A DNA stretch of 64,000 nt. It comes from Tolypothrix bouteillei VB521301 (GTDB lineage Bacteria > Cyanobacteriota > Cyanobacteriia > Cyanobacteriales > Nostocaceae). The stretch spans positions 62,001 through 126,000 of the forward strand of contig NZ_JHEG04000002.1 in the NCBI RefSeq assembly GCF_000760695.4. Reading direction: 5' to 3'. The notes beneath the pieces were generated by a model, which was not told where the DNA came from, made no database searches, and saw only the letters and a program-made list of their open reading frames with translations. Position numbers and translations under genes: made by a program. This document shows positions 33,409 through 42,752 of this stretch, one piece after another; positions within the stretch are counted from its first letter, which is position 1; each line of letters begins with the position of its first letter.

Positions 33409-34797
33409 TTAAAATGGCAATTGTACGGTGAAAGTCGTTAGTCGCTCGGGCTGACTTGTGACATGAAGAGTACCGCGATGCAAGCGAACAATTTCATGGG
33501 CGATCGCCAGCCCCAATCCCGATCCACCCGTACTGCGGGAACGATCGCTCTCAGCACGATAGAAACGCTCAAACAAATGGGGTAAGTGTTCTGCTTCGAT
33601 TCCCTTACCCGTATTAGTCACTGTCACTGTAGCCTGTCCCCTATCTTGAAATGCTCTTACCGTTACTTGACCTTCATAAGGAGTGTACTTAATGGCATTA
33701 TCCAATAAATTTAAAAACAGGCTCGTTAAGTGGTCGGAGTTACCAGCAATGTGAAGTGAGGAGTTTATAGCAACACTTATTGTAATATTCTTAATTTCCG
33801 CTAAAGGCTGAATTTGTTCTATCAGGACTTCTAATAGGTCGCTCAAATCAATATTTGTCCAACTCAATTGGTATTCAGATTCGCTTTGATCCAAACGAGT
33901 CAGAAAAAGCAATCCATTAGCAAGCCGAATCAAGCGATCGACTTCCCGTTGTAATTCTCGCAAGGTACTCTCATATTCTTCAACAGTCCGCGATCGACTC
34001 AAAGTCACACCAAGTCGTCCTTTAATCACTGTTAGAGGCGTGCGTAACTCGTGGGATGCATCAGCGGTAAATCGTCTTTCATGCTCAAAAGCCGCTTGCA
34101 AGCGATCTAACATCTTATCTATGGTGATAGCTAATCGTCCGACTTCATCCATGGAACCTCGATAACCAATCCGTTGGGTAAAATCACCAGGACCGATGGC
34201 TTGTGCGGTGCGGATAATGCGATCGATAGGACGTAACGCCCGTTCAGCCAAAAATAATCCTCCAAATGCAGCCACTAAGAGAATTAAAGGACAACTAAAA
34301 ACCATCAAAGTCAGCAGATGTTCTGATGCTTTAGAAATTGGTTCAAGAGATTGAGCAACTTGCAACCAACCAGATGTTGGGGATAAAGGTAATGGTTTAG
34401 TGTAAACTCGCCAAATTCTATTATGTTCGGTTACGTTAGTGTACCCTGCTTTTATATGCCTGGTTGATGGTACAACTTGATAGCTACCAATGCCATCCCA
34501 TACGTCACCCTTAGGTGAAATTAACCGCACGGCAAAGCCAGCATTCGCTAGCTGATGGGTAATTGTTTCTGAGTGGTTTGTTATCTTAAAAGCAGGATGA
34601 CCGCTCATTTCGATAACTTCAGCAAAGGTTTCAGAAGCAGCAACCTGCAAAGCTGTATCTAGTTGACCGAGTAAACTACTTTCTAATTGAATATATAGGT
34701 AAGTGCTAAAAAGTACCAGCGTACAGCCCAAAAGTACTATGTACCACGCTGTTAGACGTGTCCTAATCGTACTTTTACTAAATCGTAAAAAAAACAT
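33409..34797 (-). CDS. Membrane sensor histidine kinase (HAMP-HisKA-HATPase)
   Basis: 462 residues. Membrane segments at about 17-36 and 165-184 bracket a periplasmic sensor region of some 125 residues. HAMP follows (ALRPIDRIIRTAQAIGPGDF), then HisKA with phospho-acceptor His249 in ADASHELRTPLTVIKGRL, and HATPase with DNAIKYTP and GGSGLGLAIAHEI. The layout resembles CusS-type and cyanobacterial RppB/ManS-like kinases; the ligand cannot be inferred. It starts six bases after the response regulator stop, so the pair is co-expressed. Confidence 0.92.
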   Translation of the reverse strand: MFFLRFSKSTIRTRLTAWYIVLLGCTLVLFSTYLYIQLESSLLGQLDTALQVAASETFAEVIEMSGHPAFKITNHSETITHQLANAGFAVRLISPKGDVWDGIGSYQVVPSTRHIKAGYTNVTEHNRIWRVYTKPLPLSPTSGWLQVAQSLEPISKASEHLLTLMVFSCPLILLVAAFGGLFLAERALRPIDRIIRTAQAIGPGDFTQRIGYRGSMDEVGRLAITIDKMLDRLQAAFEHERRFTADASHELRTPLTVIKGRLGVTLSRSRTVEEYESTLRELQREVDRLIRLANGLLFLTRLDQSESEYQLSWTNIDLSDLLEVLIEQIQPLAEIKNITISVAINSSLHIAGNSDHLTSLFLNLLDNAIKYTPYEGQVTVRAFQDRGQATVTVTNTGKGIEAEHLPHLFERFYRAESDRSRSTGGSGLGLAIAHEIVRLHRGTLHVTSQPERLTTFTVQLPF

Positions 34798-34802
34798 AAA
34801 AA

Positions 34803-35483
34803 TTAACTAACGGAACAAGACTTCAGGCAATATCCTACTCCTCTGACTGTATGGAGTAATGGCTGGTCAAAACCTTTGTCTATTTTCCGTCTGAGATAAC
34901 CGACATACACATCAACAACATTGGAATCGCTGTAGAAATCAAAATCCCAGACGTGTTCTCCTATTTGGGTTCGGGTCACTACGGAATTAGAGTTACGCAA
35001 TAAATATTCTAAAAGTTTAAATTCTAAGGGGCTGAGTTCGATCGCTCGCCCCCCACGCTGAACTTCTCTTTTCACGACATCCATAGTTAAATCCCCTATC
35101 TGCAACATGGTATTAAATTGTAGTGGAGGGCGACGTTGTAAAGCCCGCAAACGTGCTAGGAGTTCTGAAAATGCAAAAGGTTTAACCAAGTAGTCATCCG
35201 CACCCCGATCTAATCCTTTAACCCGGTCTTCTACAGTATCCCGTGCAGTTAGCAGTAACACTGGCGTTTGAATTTTTTGGCTCCGGAATTCGCTCAGTAG
35301 CTTCAACCCATCAATATTAGGTAGCATGATGTCTAATATGATAATATCGTACTCCACAGAGGAGACATATTCCCGACCCTCTTCACCATCGGAAGCAACA
35401 TCTACAGCGTACCCCGTTTCTCTGAGACCTTGACTGATGAATTCGGCAATACCTGGTTCATCTTCAACTAGCAAAATTCGCAT
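34803..35483 (-). CDS. OmpR/PhoB-type response regulator
   Basis: 226 residues. The receiver domain (1-118) has EDE acidic residues, Asp51 in IIILDIMLPN, and LLLTARD and DDYLVKPFAF motifs. The winged-helix DNA-binding domain (about 128-222) ends YVGYLRRKID and LHTVRGVGYCLK. It pairs with the adjacent kinase. Target genes are unknown. The transporter cluster immediately downstream on the same strand is a reasonable first candidate, as are this operon's own genes. The promoter lies in 35484-35700, shared with the divergent cupin gene. Confidence 0.93.
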   Translation of the reverse strand: MRILLVEDEPGIAEFISQGLRETGYAVDVASDGEEGREYVSSVEYDIIILDIMLPNIDGLKLLSEFRSQKIQTPVLLLTARDTVEDRVKGLDRGADDYLVKPFAFSELLARLRALQRRPPLQFNTMLQIGDLTMDVVKREVQRGGRAIELSPLEFKLLEYLLRNSNSVVTRTQIGEHVWDFDFYSDSNVVDVYVGYLRRKIDKGFDQPLLHTVRGVGYCLKSCSVS

Positions 35484-35710
35484 ATTTGTACAGTTTACAT
35501 GAGTTAGATGTTTGTTGACTGGTCATAAAAATAACAAAATTTTAAGAGGTTTACCACAATATTTGCTGGACTTAGATAAGTTGACTCAGTGACCTTTGCT
35601 CTGGAAATAACTTGCCCTTGCAGTTGCATTATGCTGTAATTCAACAACACTAACTTTTTTAAAAAATATCGAAGAGTCTTTTTGAATATCATTCTTAGGA
35701 GAGATGAAAT

Positions 35711-35983
35711 ATGGACATCAAGATAGAACGTCAGCCGATCCAAGAACGCCTTAAAGAGTTAGATGTCTTTCAATGGCCAATTTGGACTAAGGAAGCCTCG
35801 AAGTTTCCATGGACTTACCAGGAGCAAGAAACTTGTTACTTTTTAGAAGGAGATGTGCTTGTGACTCCTGATGGCGGTCAACCAGTGCAAATGGGCAAAG
35901 GAGATTTAGTCACATTTCCGGCTGGAATGTCCTGCACCTGGGACATTAGAAGCGATGTCAAAAAACATTATTGTTTTGAGTAG
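35711..35983 (+). CDS. Small cupin-domain protein
   Basis: 90 residues, one cupin fold of the Cupin_3/EutQ-like type: WTYQEQETCYFLEGDVLVTP, then MGKGDLVTFPAGMSCTWDI. The metal-binding histidines of classical cupins are mostly replaced (YQEQET), so catalysis is uncertain. GGAG at 35699-35702 is the likely ribosome site. The gene ends five bases before the creatininase-family gene, so the two form an operon. Confidence 0.85.
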   Translation: MDIKIERQPIQERLKELDVFQWPIWTKEASKFPWTYQEQETCYFLEGDVLVTPDGGQPVQMGKGDLVTFPAGMSCTWDIRSDVKKHYCFE

Positions 35984-35988
35984 AAAAA

Positions 35989-36732
35989 ATGCTGTTACAT
36001 TTGAGTACTTGGCAAGAAGTAGAAGTTTATCTCCAGCAGTCTCAAGGTATCATTTTACCTATAGGCTCTACGGAGCAACACGGGCCCACGGGATTGATTG
36101 GCACAGATGCAATTTGTGCAGACGCGATCGCTCGTGGCGTGGGAGAGGCGACTCATGCAATTGTTGGTCCAACAATAAATGTTGGTATGGCGTTGCATCA
36201 TACAGGATTTCCCGGCACGATCAGTTTGCGTCCGAGTACGATGATTCAACTCGTGCGGGACTACACTACCTCTCTGGCAAAAGCTGGTTTTACCAAGTTT
36301 TATTTTATTAACGGGCATGGGGGTAACATTGCGACCCTCAAGGCAGCTTTTTCTGAAACATACGCCCACTTGGAAGATTTACAAATTCCCAATGCCCATA
36401 AAGTGCAATGTCAAATTGCTAACTGGTTTATGTGTAGTTCGGTTTACAAGCTAGCAAAAGAATTATACGGCGACCAAGAAGGTTCTCATGCAACACCCAG
36501 TGAAGTAGCCGTAACCCAGTATGTTTATCCAGAAGCAATCAAACAAGCGACTCTTTCTTCAGAAGTTGGTAGCGGACATAAAATTTATGGTGCAACTGAC
36601 TTTCGCCAAAAATATCCAGATGGCAGGATGGGTTCAAATCCTGCCTTAGCAACACCCGAACACGGTCAGCAGTTCTATGAATTAGCCGTCAAAGAACTGA
36701 GTCAGGGGTATCTGGAGTTTTTGAACAATTGA
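35989..36732 (+). CDS. Creatininase-family amidohydrolase
   Basis: 247 residues. The metal-binding motif GSTEQHGP with Glu29 and His31, then Asp40 in IGTDAICADA, NGHGGN and DQEGSHA are the expected landmarks of the creatininase fold. Members hydrolyse creatinine, cyclic amides or formamides (for example ArfB or MftE); the substrate here is unknown. Co-transcribed with the cupin gene. The length matches the family. Confidence 0.9.
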   Translation: MLLHLSTWQEVEVYLQQSQGIILPIGSTEQHGPTGLIGTDAICADAIARGVGEATHAIVGPTINVGMALHHTGFPGTISLRPSTMIQLVRDYTTSLAKAGFTKFYFINGHGGNIATLKAAFSETYAHLEDLQIPNAHKVQCQIANWFMCSSVYKLAKELYGDQEGSHATPSEVAVTQYVYPEAIKQATLSSEVGSGHKIYGATDFRQKYPDGRMGSNPALATPEHGQQFYELAVKELSQGYLEFLNN

Positions 36733-36836
36733 ATTACCTACACACTCCACTTAGACTACGTGCGAGGTTTCTGACGTTTCACCTGCTGAACTTTCATAAA
36801 ACCTCCGCAATTGTGTGGGGTCGAAGATGGAGGTAT

Positions 36837-39233
36837 TTAAATCACTTCTACAAATACGCCGCTGCGGGCATACTCCTCCTCTTCAGGCGTAAAGTAAGGA
36901 GTTCGATCGATAATTGTTGGGTCAAAGCGGTAGGTTTCCTGAAGAAATTGTCCGGCGATCGCAGCTGCTTCCAATTCTTTAATATAATCTTCAGCTAGGA
37001 CGCAAGCTTCCTTGATGCCTGACTCATCGCCTTTCTCCAGTAGCTTTTGCAGCGTTGCTCTTACCCCAGCCAGCCGCGATGCTGGTTTGATAATCCCATA
37101 GAGGCGGTGTAATCGATCGACGGAGATGCTGAGATGTTTGAGTGCTTTGCTTCGTGCCAATTCGGAGTCGAGACTGGGCCAATAGCGGGTAGTATAAAAA
37201 GCTTTCTCATCCTTATGATACCACTCTTCGGAGCGAGCAATTGATGAGGAGACGGTGTTGTGTAGTTTCCAGAAAAATAAGCGCAAGGCGGGGCCATCTA
37301 CAACTGTAGACAGTTTTGCCTCCATCGATACCTCAAAATTATTGAGTTGCGGGTCGCGCCCGAGTAATAGATATTCTACTGGGTACATATCGACTTCTTT
37401 GTTCTGTACCACATACATATTGAGGTGGTGGCGACAGTAAGGACAGGGGTACATCGTGGCAAATAGTTTAAAAAAGTCTTGGAATACTGCTACCAGCGTT
37501 TTTTGCTCTGCATCTGGCTTGGCACAGACAATTTCCGCTGTGGTGTGGAAGAAACGCCACACGGCAGGGCCAATGTAATAAGGAAAGCTGACCCGCATCT
37601 GGGAATCCTTAACATCACTTCTTGCCAAATAAACATCAATAAATGCTACATACTGGGATAGCGCCCCTGACTCGCGACCAAACTCTTGACGTTCACGCCG
37701 TTTTTGCACGCCATTGAGATAGTGATGTGTCAAACGCCATGCCTGCTTCACAGCTAGCTTTTGTTTGGGAGTACATTGAGAAAAGTTCTGTACTACATCC
37801 GCTCCATAGCGGTCAAATTCTCCAGATGCTTTGGTAGCTTCATACCATTGAGTTAAAGCCGCTTCATCAGGTACGGTGTTGCTTTGGATATCTGTAGCAG
37901 TGTTGACACTGAAGGCGGCTAGCAGTTTTGGCATGAAATCTTCATACCAGTAAGCCACTGGCATCATTGCACCGGATATTTCTTCTGACGCATCTGAGAG
38001 GATGACGCGGTGCCATTGCTGGAGGTAATCTTTGGGATCGCCTGCTGATTTGGGGGGTGGTGGAGCAAGTTCTGCATTTAGTTCCATCTGTCTGAGGCGG
38101 TTGAGTTCGTTGATGGCAAGGACACCTGTAGCAATATCGCGAAAGCTGAATTGCTTTTTCTTCACGGTAATTGCGAACTCGACTCCCGCAGCAAACTTCT
38201 CTCTGACGGAAATTGATTTACGGCGTGCTTCCTGCATCGCTTGCTCCTCAACCAGCATCTGGGGTGTTTTTGCGATGGTGTTCCAGTTTTTGATACGGTC
38301 TTGGAGTCGGGCGTATTCTGCTTCGATGGATTCAACAACTGCATCTAACAGGGGGTAACAAGCTTTTTCTACAACATCTAACCCTTTATACAATGCGATT
38401 GCTTTCTCCACAAACTGCACAAAGTCGTTAATTTTGTAGGGCAAGTTTCTCACGCGCAGGTGCGTTTCATGGTTGGCGGAGAAGCTTTCACGGAAGCTGC
38501 GGTAGGCGGCTCCTTGAATCAAGCGGAATAACCCAATTTGCATTTGCAGGCGAGAAGTGGCGCGTTCTTTTTGGTCTTGTGGGTGTTGGGCGAGCAGTTC
38601 TTTGAGTCGCGCTACTTCTTTGTCGTCGCTCTTGATTTGCTGTCCGGAAGATGTGATGGTTAATAAGGTAGGTGCTTGCGTAGTAGCCGCAGCTATATCT
38701 GAGGTGACGGTGGGTGGATTATTTGCAGGGTAACTCGTCAAAAAAATGGGTGAATCTTTATAGCCACTCGTAATTTCTGACTCTTGTGGAACCAGTTTCA
38801 TGAACTCTTGAAAGTCAATTGAGGCATCGCCATCGCCATCGACCTCTTTAATCATCTCATCAAGTTCTTTATCCGTCAGCCCAAACTGACTCATGATGCT
38901 GTGTAGTTCGTTTGTTGTAATCTGACCGCTACCGTCTTCATCAAACACACTGAATGCTAGCTTAAGACGGCTTTTGCGATCGCCTTGCATTGACACCATC
39001 AGGGTTTTGAATTCCTCAAAATCAATACTACCTGATAAGTCTACGTCTACTTCTTTGATCATATCTCGCAAATCGGTGTCATTTGGACTTTGCCCCAGCG
39101 ATCGCATGACTTGCCCTAATTCATTTGCTGAGATGGCACCGCTACCGTCAGCATCAAATACTTTGAATGCTTCCCACAGCTTTGTCACTTCTTCTTCAGT
39201 CATCACCTTTTTTTCTAGTTCTACAGTTGCCAT
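36837..39233 (-). CDS. Calmodulin-like EF-hand protein fused to an Erv1/ALR-like sulfhydryl oxidase module
   Basis: About 798 residues from MATVELEKKVMTEEEV, ten bases after GGAGG; upstream in-frame ATGs at 39242 and 39272 are less well placed. Four EF-hand loops lie at 27-38 (DADGSGAISANE), 63-74 (DVDLSGSIDFEE), 98-109 (DEDGSGQITTNE) and 132-143 (DGDGDASIDFQE). Their spacing is very close to calmodulin. A low-complexity linker (about 150-200) and a 350-residue mostly helical region of unknown type follow. Near 560-670 there is an Erv-like segment: WRFFHTTAEIV, MYPCPYCRHHL with a C597-P-Y-C600 pair, and LFFWKLHNTVSS, matching the WxxLH, YPCxxC and LHNxVN pattern of Erv/ALR enzymes. The last 130 residues are unassigned. 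No signal peptide is seen. Confidence 0.85.
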   Translation of the reverse strand: MATVELEKKVMTEEEVTKLWEAFKVFDADGSGAISANELGQVMRSLGQSPNDTDLRDMIKEVDVDLSGSIDFEEFKTLMVSMQGDRKSRLKLAFSVFDEDGSGQITTNELHSIMSQFGLTDKELDEMIKEVDGDGDASIDFQEFMKLVPQESEITSGYKDSPIFLTSYPANNPPTVTSDIAAATTQAPTLLTITSSGQQIKSDDKEVARLKELLAQHPQDQKERATSRLQMQIGLFRLIQGAAYRSFRESFSANHETHLRVRNLPYKINDFVQFVEKAIALYKGLDVVEKACYPLLDAVVESIEAEYARLQDRIKNWNTIAKTPQMLVEEQAMQEARRKSISVREKFAAGVEFAITVKKKQFSFRDIATGVLAINELNRLRQMELNAELAPPPPKSAGDPKDYLQQWHRVILSDASEEISGAMMPVAYWYEDFMPKLLAAFSVNTATDIQSNTVPDEAALTQWYEATKASGEFDRYGADVVQNFSQCTPKQKLAVKQAWRLTHHYLNGVQKRRERQEFGRESGALSQYVAFIDVYLARSDVKDSQMRVSFPYYIGPAVWRFFHTTAEIVCAKPDAEQKTLVAVFQDFFKLFATMYPCPYCRHHLNMYVVQNKEVDMYPVEYLLLGRDPQLNNFEVSMEAKLSTVVDGPALRLFFWKLHNTVSSSIARSEEWYHKDEKAFYTTRYWPSLDSELARSKALKHLSISVDRLHRLYGIIKPASRLAGVRATLQKLLEKGDESGIKEACVLAEDYIKELEAAAIAGQFLQETYRFDPTIIDRTPYFTPEEEEYARSGVFVEVI

Positions 39234-39601
39234 CAATATCATTCCTCCCTTTTTTGAGTATGGTAAAAACATTAGAATGCTTTGAATCTCACGTCAAGCA
39301 AGTAACAGTTTTATTGGAATGTTGAGTTAACAACAAAAGCTATCGGAAATTAATAATAATTAAAAAGAATAAGGGACTCTAGAGAAAAAGATATAGGTTT
39401 ATTGCAACGATTCATAAAAAATCGTCATATTGCTTTTACAAAAACTTACAAGGAGTTTAAAACTGATTATTTCCTCAAGATTGCGCCACTAAGTCTTTTC
39501 AGTTTGGAAGGCGGTTATGAATTAGACAGTCTTTCTCTATTTGTGTTTGAGACAGTCAAACAATGTTTAAAAAAATTTGTTGTATATGCCTAAAAAATTG
39601 T
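39234..39601. other. Intergenic region with a gene fragment
   Basis: About 370 A/T-rich bases. The left end is the promoter and GGAGG ribosome site of the EF-hand/Erv-like gene. The right end contains a plus-strand deacetylase-like fragment, listed separately. Confidence 0.5.
39402..39593 (+). pseudogene. C-terminal fragment of a histone-deacetylase-family protein
   Basis: The open frame of about 63 codons has no good start. Its second half reads PLSLFSLEGGYELDSLSLFV and then ETVKQCLKKF. This resembles the last 40 residues of HDAC-superfamily proteins (LSLEGGYxLxxLAxSVxxxVxxLL). The upstream two thirds of a deacetylase are missing. It lies 9 bases from, and convergent to, the 3' end of an intact HDAC-family gene on the other strand. 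Assignment rests on one motif. Confidence 0.45.
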
Positions 39602-40615
39602 TTAACTGCTGGCTAAAATCTCTACATGGCTTAAGGCAGCCGATACAGTTACAGGTAATTTATACCCGCCTCCATGAGTAGATATGACTGGAATTAATGA
39701 TTCTTTAGCTAACTCTAACACTTTTAAAGTTAATAATTTAAATTCTTGATTGGTCCAATCTGTAATTCCTTTTCCACAATCATCTTGATGTGAGTCATAG
39801 CCAGAAAATATTAAAATTAAATCAGGTGTCCAAGGTATCTGTAATAGTGCTTCTTGAAAAGCATTTAAACTTTCATGGCTTGTATAAAATTTTCCATCTA
39901 TCCCCAATTTAGTTAAAACTTCCACTGCAAAGTTTTGTGGAATTAGAGGGATATTGCAGTGTCCGACTGCAAGTCCAACGGTAGTTGTACCTGCTTTTAA
40001 GTCAGAAGCTTTAGCCATATAAAGGTCAGTACCATTATGTATACTTATACAGTAAACATTTCGATCGTTAACAAAAATAGATTGCGTTCCATCACCATGA
40101 TGAATATCCCAATCAACAATTAATATTTTTTGAAACCCCTGTATTTGAGCATATTTAGCTGCTGCTGCTAAAGGATTGAGTAAACAATACCCATGCCCCC
40201 AATCTGTATGTGCATGATGTCCTGGTAGACTAAAACAGTAAGCACGCTCTAATACTCCCTTTTTCATGCGATCTATTGCTTCGAGTAATCCTCCCAAGCT
40301 GTACAAATAACTAGGTAGACAATATTCTAATCCTTCACATTCACCACCATTTCTTGGCAATGAATTATCAATTTTATCATGTTGACTTAAAGCTTTAAAA
40401 ACTAGATTTTTCAGATAAATATCTTTATGAACTTGCAGATAATCAGTTAACTGAGCTTTTCGTATTGGTAGTATTGGATAATTAGTTAATTGTTTGGCTA
40501 ATTCAAGTCTGACTTGACTGTAGTATGGGAATGAATAACCTATCCAAGAAATCGTATGACTTGGTTTAGATGTGTAACAAGTATGTGGATGTAGGTAAAC
40601 AGCAAATTTTGTCAT
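39602..40615 (-). CDS. Histone-deacetylase-superfamily protein (acetylpolyamine amidohydrolase-like)
   Basis: 337 residues. Active-site landmarks are present: LPGHHAHTDWGHGYCLLN with the His-His pair, VDWDIHHGDGTQSIF with Zn-binding Asp/His, IFSGYDSHQDD with the second Zn-binding Asp, and a late STHGGGYKL replacing the usual LEGGY. Bacterial members remove acetyl groups from polyamines or other small amines and some act on proteins. The substrate is unknown here. The protein is probably cytoplasmic. It is likely monocistronic. Confidence 0.9.
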   Translation of the reverse strand: MTKFAVYLHPHTCYTSKPSHTISWIGYSFPYYSQVRLELAKQLTNYPILPIRKAQLTDYLQVHKDIYLKNLVFKALSQHDKIDNSLPRNGGECEGLEYCLPSYLYSLGGLLEAIDRMKKGVLERAYCFSLPGHHAHTDWGHGYCLLNPLAAAAKYAQIQGFQKILIVDWDIHHGDGTQSIFVNDRNVYCISIHNGTDLYMAKASDLKAGTTTVGLAVGHCNIPLIPQNFAVEVLTKLGIDGKFYTSHESLNAFQEALLQIPWTPDLILIFSGYDSHQDDCGKGITDWTNQEFKLLTLKVLELAKESLIPVISTHGGGYKLPVTVSAALSHVEILASS

Positions 40616-40718
40616 AACTATTTTTTATAGTTTCATAGCAATATTTAATTCCCATATTCTCGCTTTTAAAGTTTCAAATTCATTCTATAAAAAATTAAAA
40701 GGCTGTATATGAATTTCT

Positions 40719-42752
40719 CTAAGTATCTTTTCTACGTAAAAAATCAGGTAAAATAGGGACTAGATTACCATGAAGCTCCAGTTCTTTCAGATTTGGTAAT
40801 TGTGCAATTTCTTTTGGAAGTTTGCTCAGTTGATTGCTGTCCAGGTAGAGACATTCTAAATCAGTTAGTTGTCCAATTTCTTTTGGTAGACTGCTCAATT
40901 GATTGCTCTCCAAGTTGAGCGAAGACAAGTTAGTAAGTTGTCCAATTTCTTTTGGCAAACGTCTCAATTGATTGTTCCCCAAGTTAAGCAAATACAAGTT
41001 AGTGAGTTGTCCAATTTCTTTTGGCAGACTGCTCAATTGATTGTTGCTGAGGTCGAGCCAGTCCAAGTTAGTAAGTTTTCCAATTTCTTTTGGCAGACTG
41101 GTCAGTTGATTACTGTCTAGATCGAGCCATTTCAAGTTGATAAGTTGTCCAATTTCTTTTGGTAGACTGCTCAATTGATTGTTGCTGAGGTCGAGCCAGT
41201 CCAAGTTAGTAAGTTGTCCAATTTCTTTTGGCAGACTGGTCAGTTGATTACTGTCTAGATCGAGCCATTTCAAGTTAGTAAGTTGTCCAATTTCTTTTGG
41301 TAGACTGCTCAATTCATTGTCGATGAGATCAAGCGACCGCAAGTTGATAAGTTGTCCGATTTCTCCTGGCAGACTGCTCAATTGATTGTCGCTGAGGTTA
41401 AGCGTTTGCAAGTTGATGAGTTGTCCGATTTCTCCTGGCAGACTGCTCAATTGATTATTGCTCAAGTCGAGGGTGTACAAGTTAGTGAGTTGTCCAATTT
41501 GTTTTGGTAAACTACTCAGTTTATTCTTGCCCAAGTCGAGGGTTTGCAAGTTAGTGAGTTGTCCAATTTCTCCTGGCAGACTGCTCAATTGATTATTGCT
41601 CAAGTCGAGGATGTGCAAGTTAGTGAGTTGTCCAATTTCTCCTGGCAGACTGCTCAATTGATTATTGCTCAAGTCGAGGGTGTGCAAGTTGGAGAGTTGT
41701 ATAATTTCTCTTGGCAAACTGCTAAATTGATTATTGTTCAAGTCGAGGATGTGCAAGTTGATAAGTTATCCAATTTCTCCTGGCAGACTACTCAGTTGAT
41801 TACTCTGTAAAACAAGCGCTTGCAAGTTGATAAGTTCTCCAATTTCTCCTGGCAGACTGCTCAGCTGATTACAGCCCAAGTCGAGCCATTCCAAGTTGGT
41901 GAGTTGTGCAAATTCTCTTGGTATACTACTTAGTTGATTAACGCTCAACTTGAGCGATCGCAAGTTGGAGAGTTGTATAATTTCTCTTGGCAGACTGCTC
42001 AGTTGATTACTGCTCAAGTCGAGCAATTCCAAGTTAGTGAGTTGTGCAATTTCTCCTAGCAGACTACTCAGTTGATTACTCTGTAAAACAAGCGCTTGCA
42101 AGTTGGTAAGTTGTGCAATTTCTCCTGGCAGACTGCTCAGCTGATTACAGCCCAAGTCGAGCCATTCCAAGTTCGAGAGTTGTGCAATTTCTCCTGGCAA
42201 ACTGCTCAATTGATTGCAGTGGAGACCGAGAGATCGCAGATTGGTAAGCTGTCCAATTTCCTTCGGCAAAGCGCTTAGTTGATTATTGTTTAGGTTGAGC
42301 GATCGCAGGTTGGTAAGTTGTCCGATTTCTCCTGGCAGACTACTCAGTTGATTACTCCATAGGTTAAGCTTTTGCAAGTTGGTGAGTTGTCTAATTTCTT
42401 CTGGCAGACTGCTCAGTTGATTATTACTTAGGTTGAGGATTTGCAAGCTGATGAGTTGTCCAATTTCTGGCGGTACGCTAGTTAAGCTATCATTGCCAAT
42501 CACCTGAAGTTCTTCAAGATGATTGAGAAATCCAATTACAGGAGGTAAAGCACTTAGGTTGTTCCCAATAATACCGACAATATTGCCCTGTTCATCATAT
42601 TTATACTTGCCAAGAATTAGCTTTTTAAGTTGAGTCAGTTTGCCAATTTCAGGGGGTAAAGCTGTCAATTCTTTGCCAGAGAGGTCTAGTTCTGTTATAC
42701 CTTCTGATGCTGCTTGTTCAATTATACGTAATAATTCTTTATCGATCATCAC
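40719..42752 (-). pseudogene. Leucine-rich-repeat protein gene interrupted by one in-frame stop
   Basis: Two minus-strand frames (42752-41766 and 41756-40719) lie in the same phase and are separated only by TAA at 41766-41768, where the repeat demands Gln (CAA; GEIGQLINL). Together they would encode about 677 residues with roughly 27 LRRs of 23 residues (LTNLxxLDLSNNQLSSLPxEIGQ). An irregular N-terminal cap includes KYKYDEQGNIVGIIGNN. The last repeat (LELHGNLVPILPDFLRRKDT) closes the array, and no Roc-COR or other effector domain follows. There is no signal peptide. A 46-residue two-repeat unit is duplicated almost exactly (near 41031-41306). Either half could still be translated; a sequencing error is possible. 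Confidence 0.85.

Noticed and set aside
33409..35483. Specific naming of the two-component pair as RppAB, ManSR or NrsRS
   Set aside because: Layout fits all of these, but no metal-binding or other specific motif was seen in the sensor region.
40899..42278. Plus-strand repeated frames rich in LSNFSWQTAQLI
   Set aside because: They are the antisense of the 69-base LRR repeat and have no gene-like start or family.
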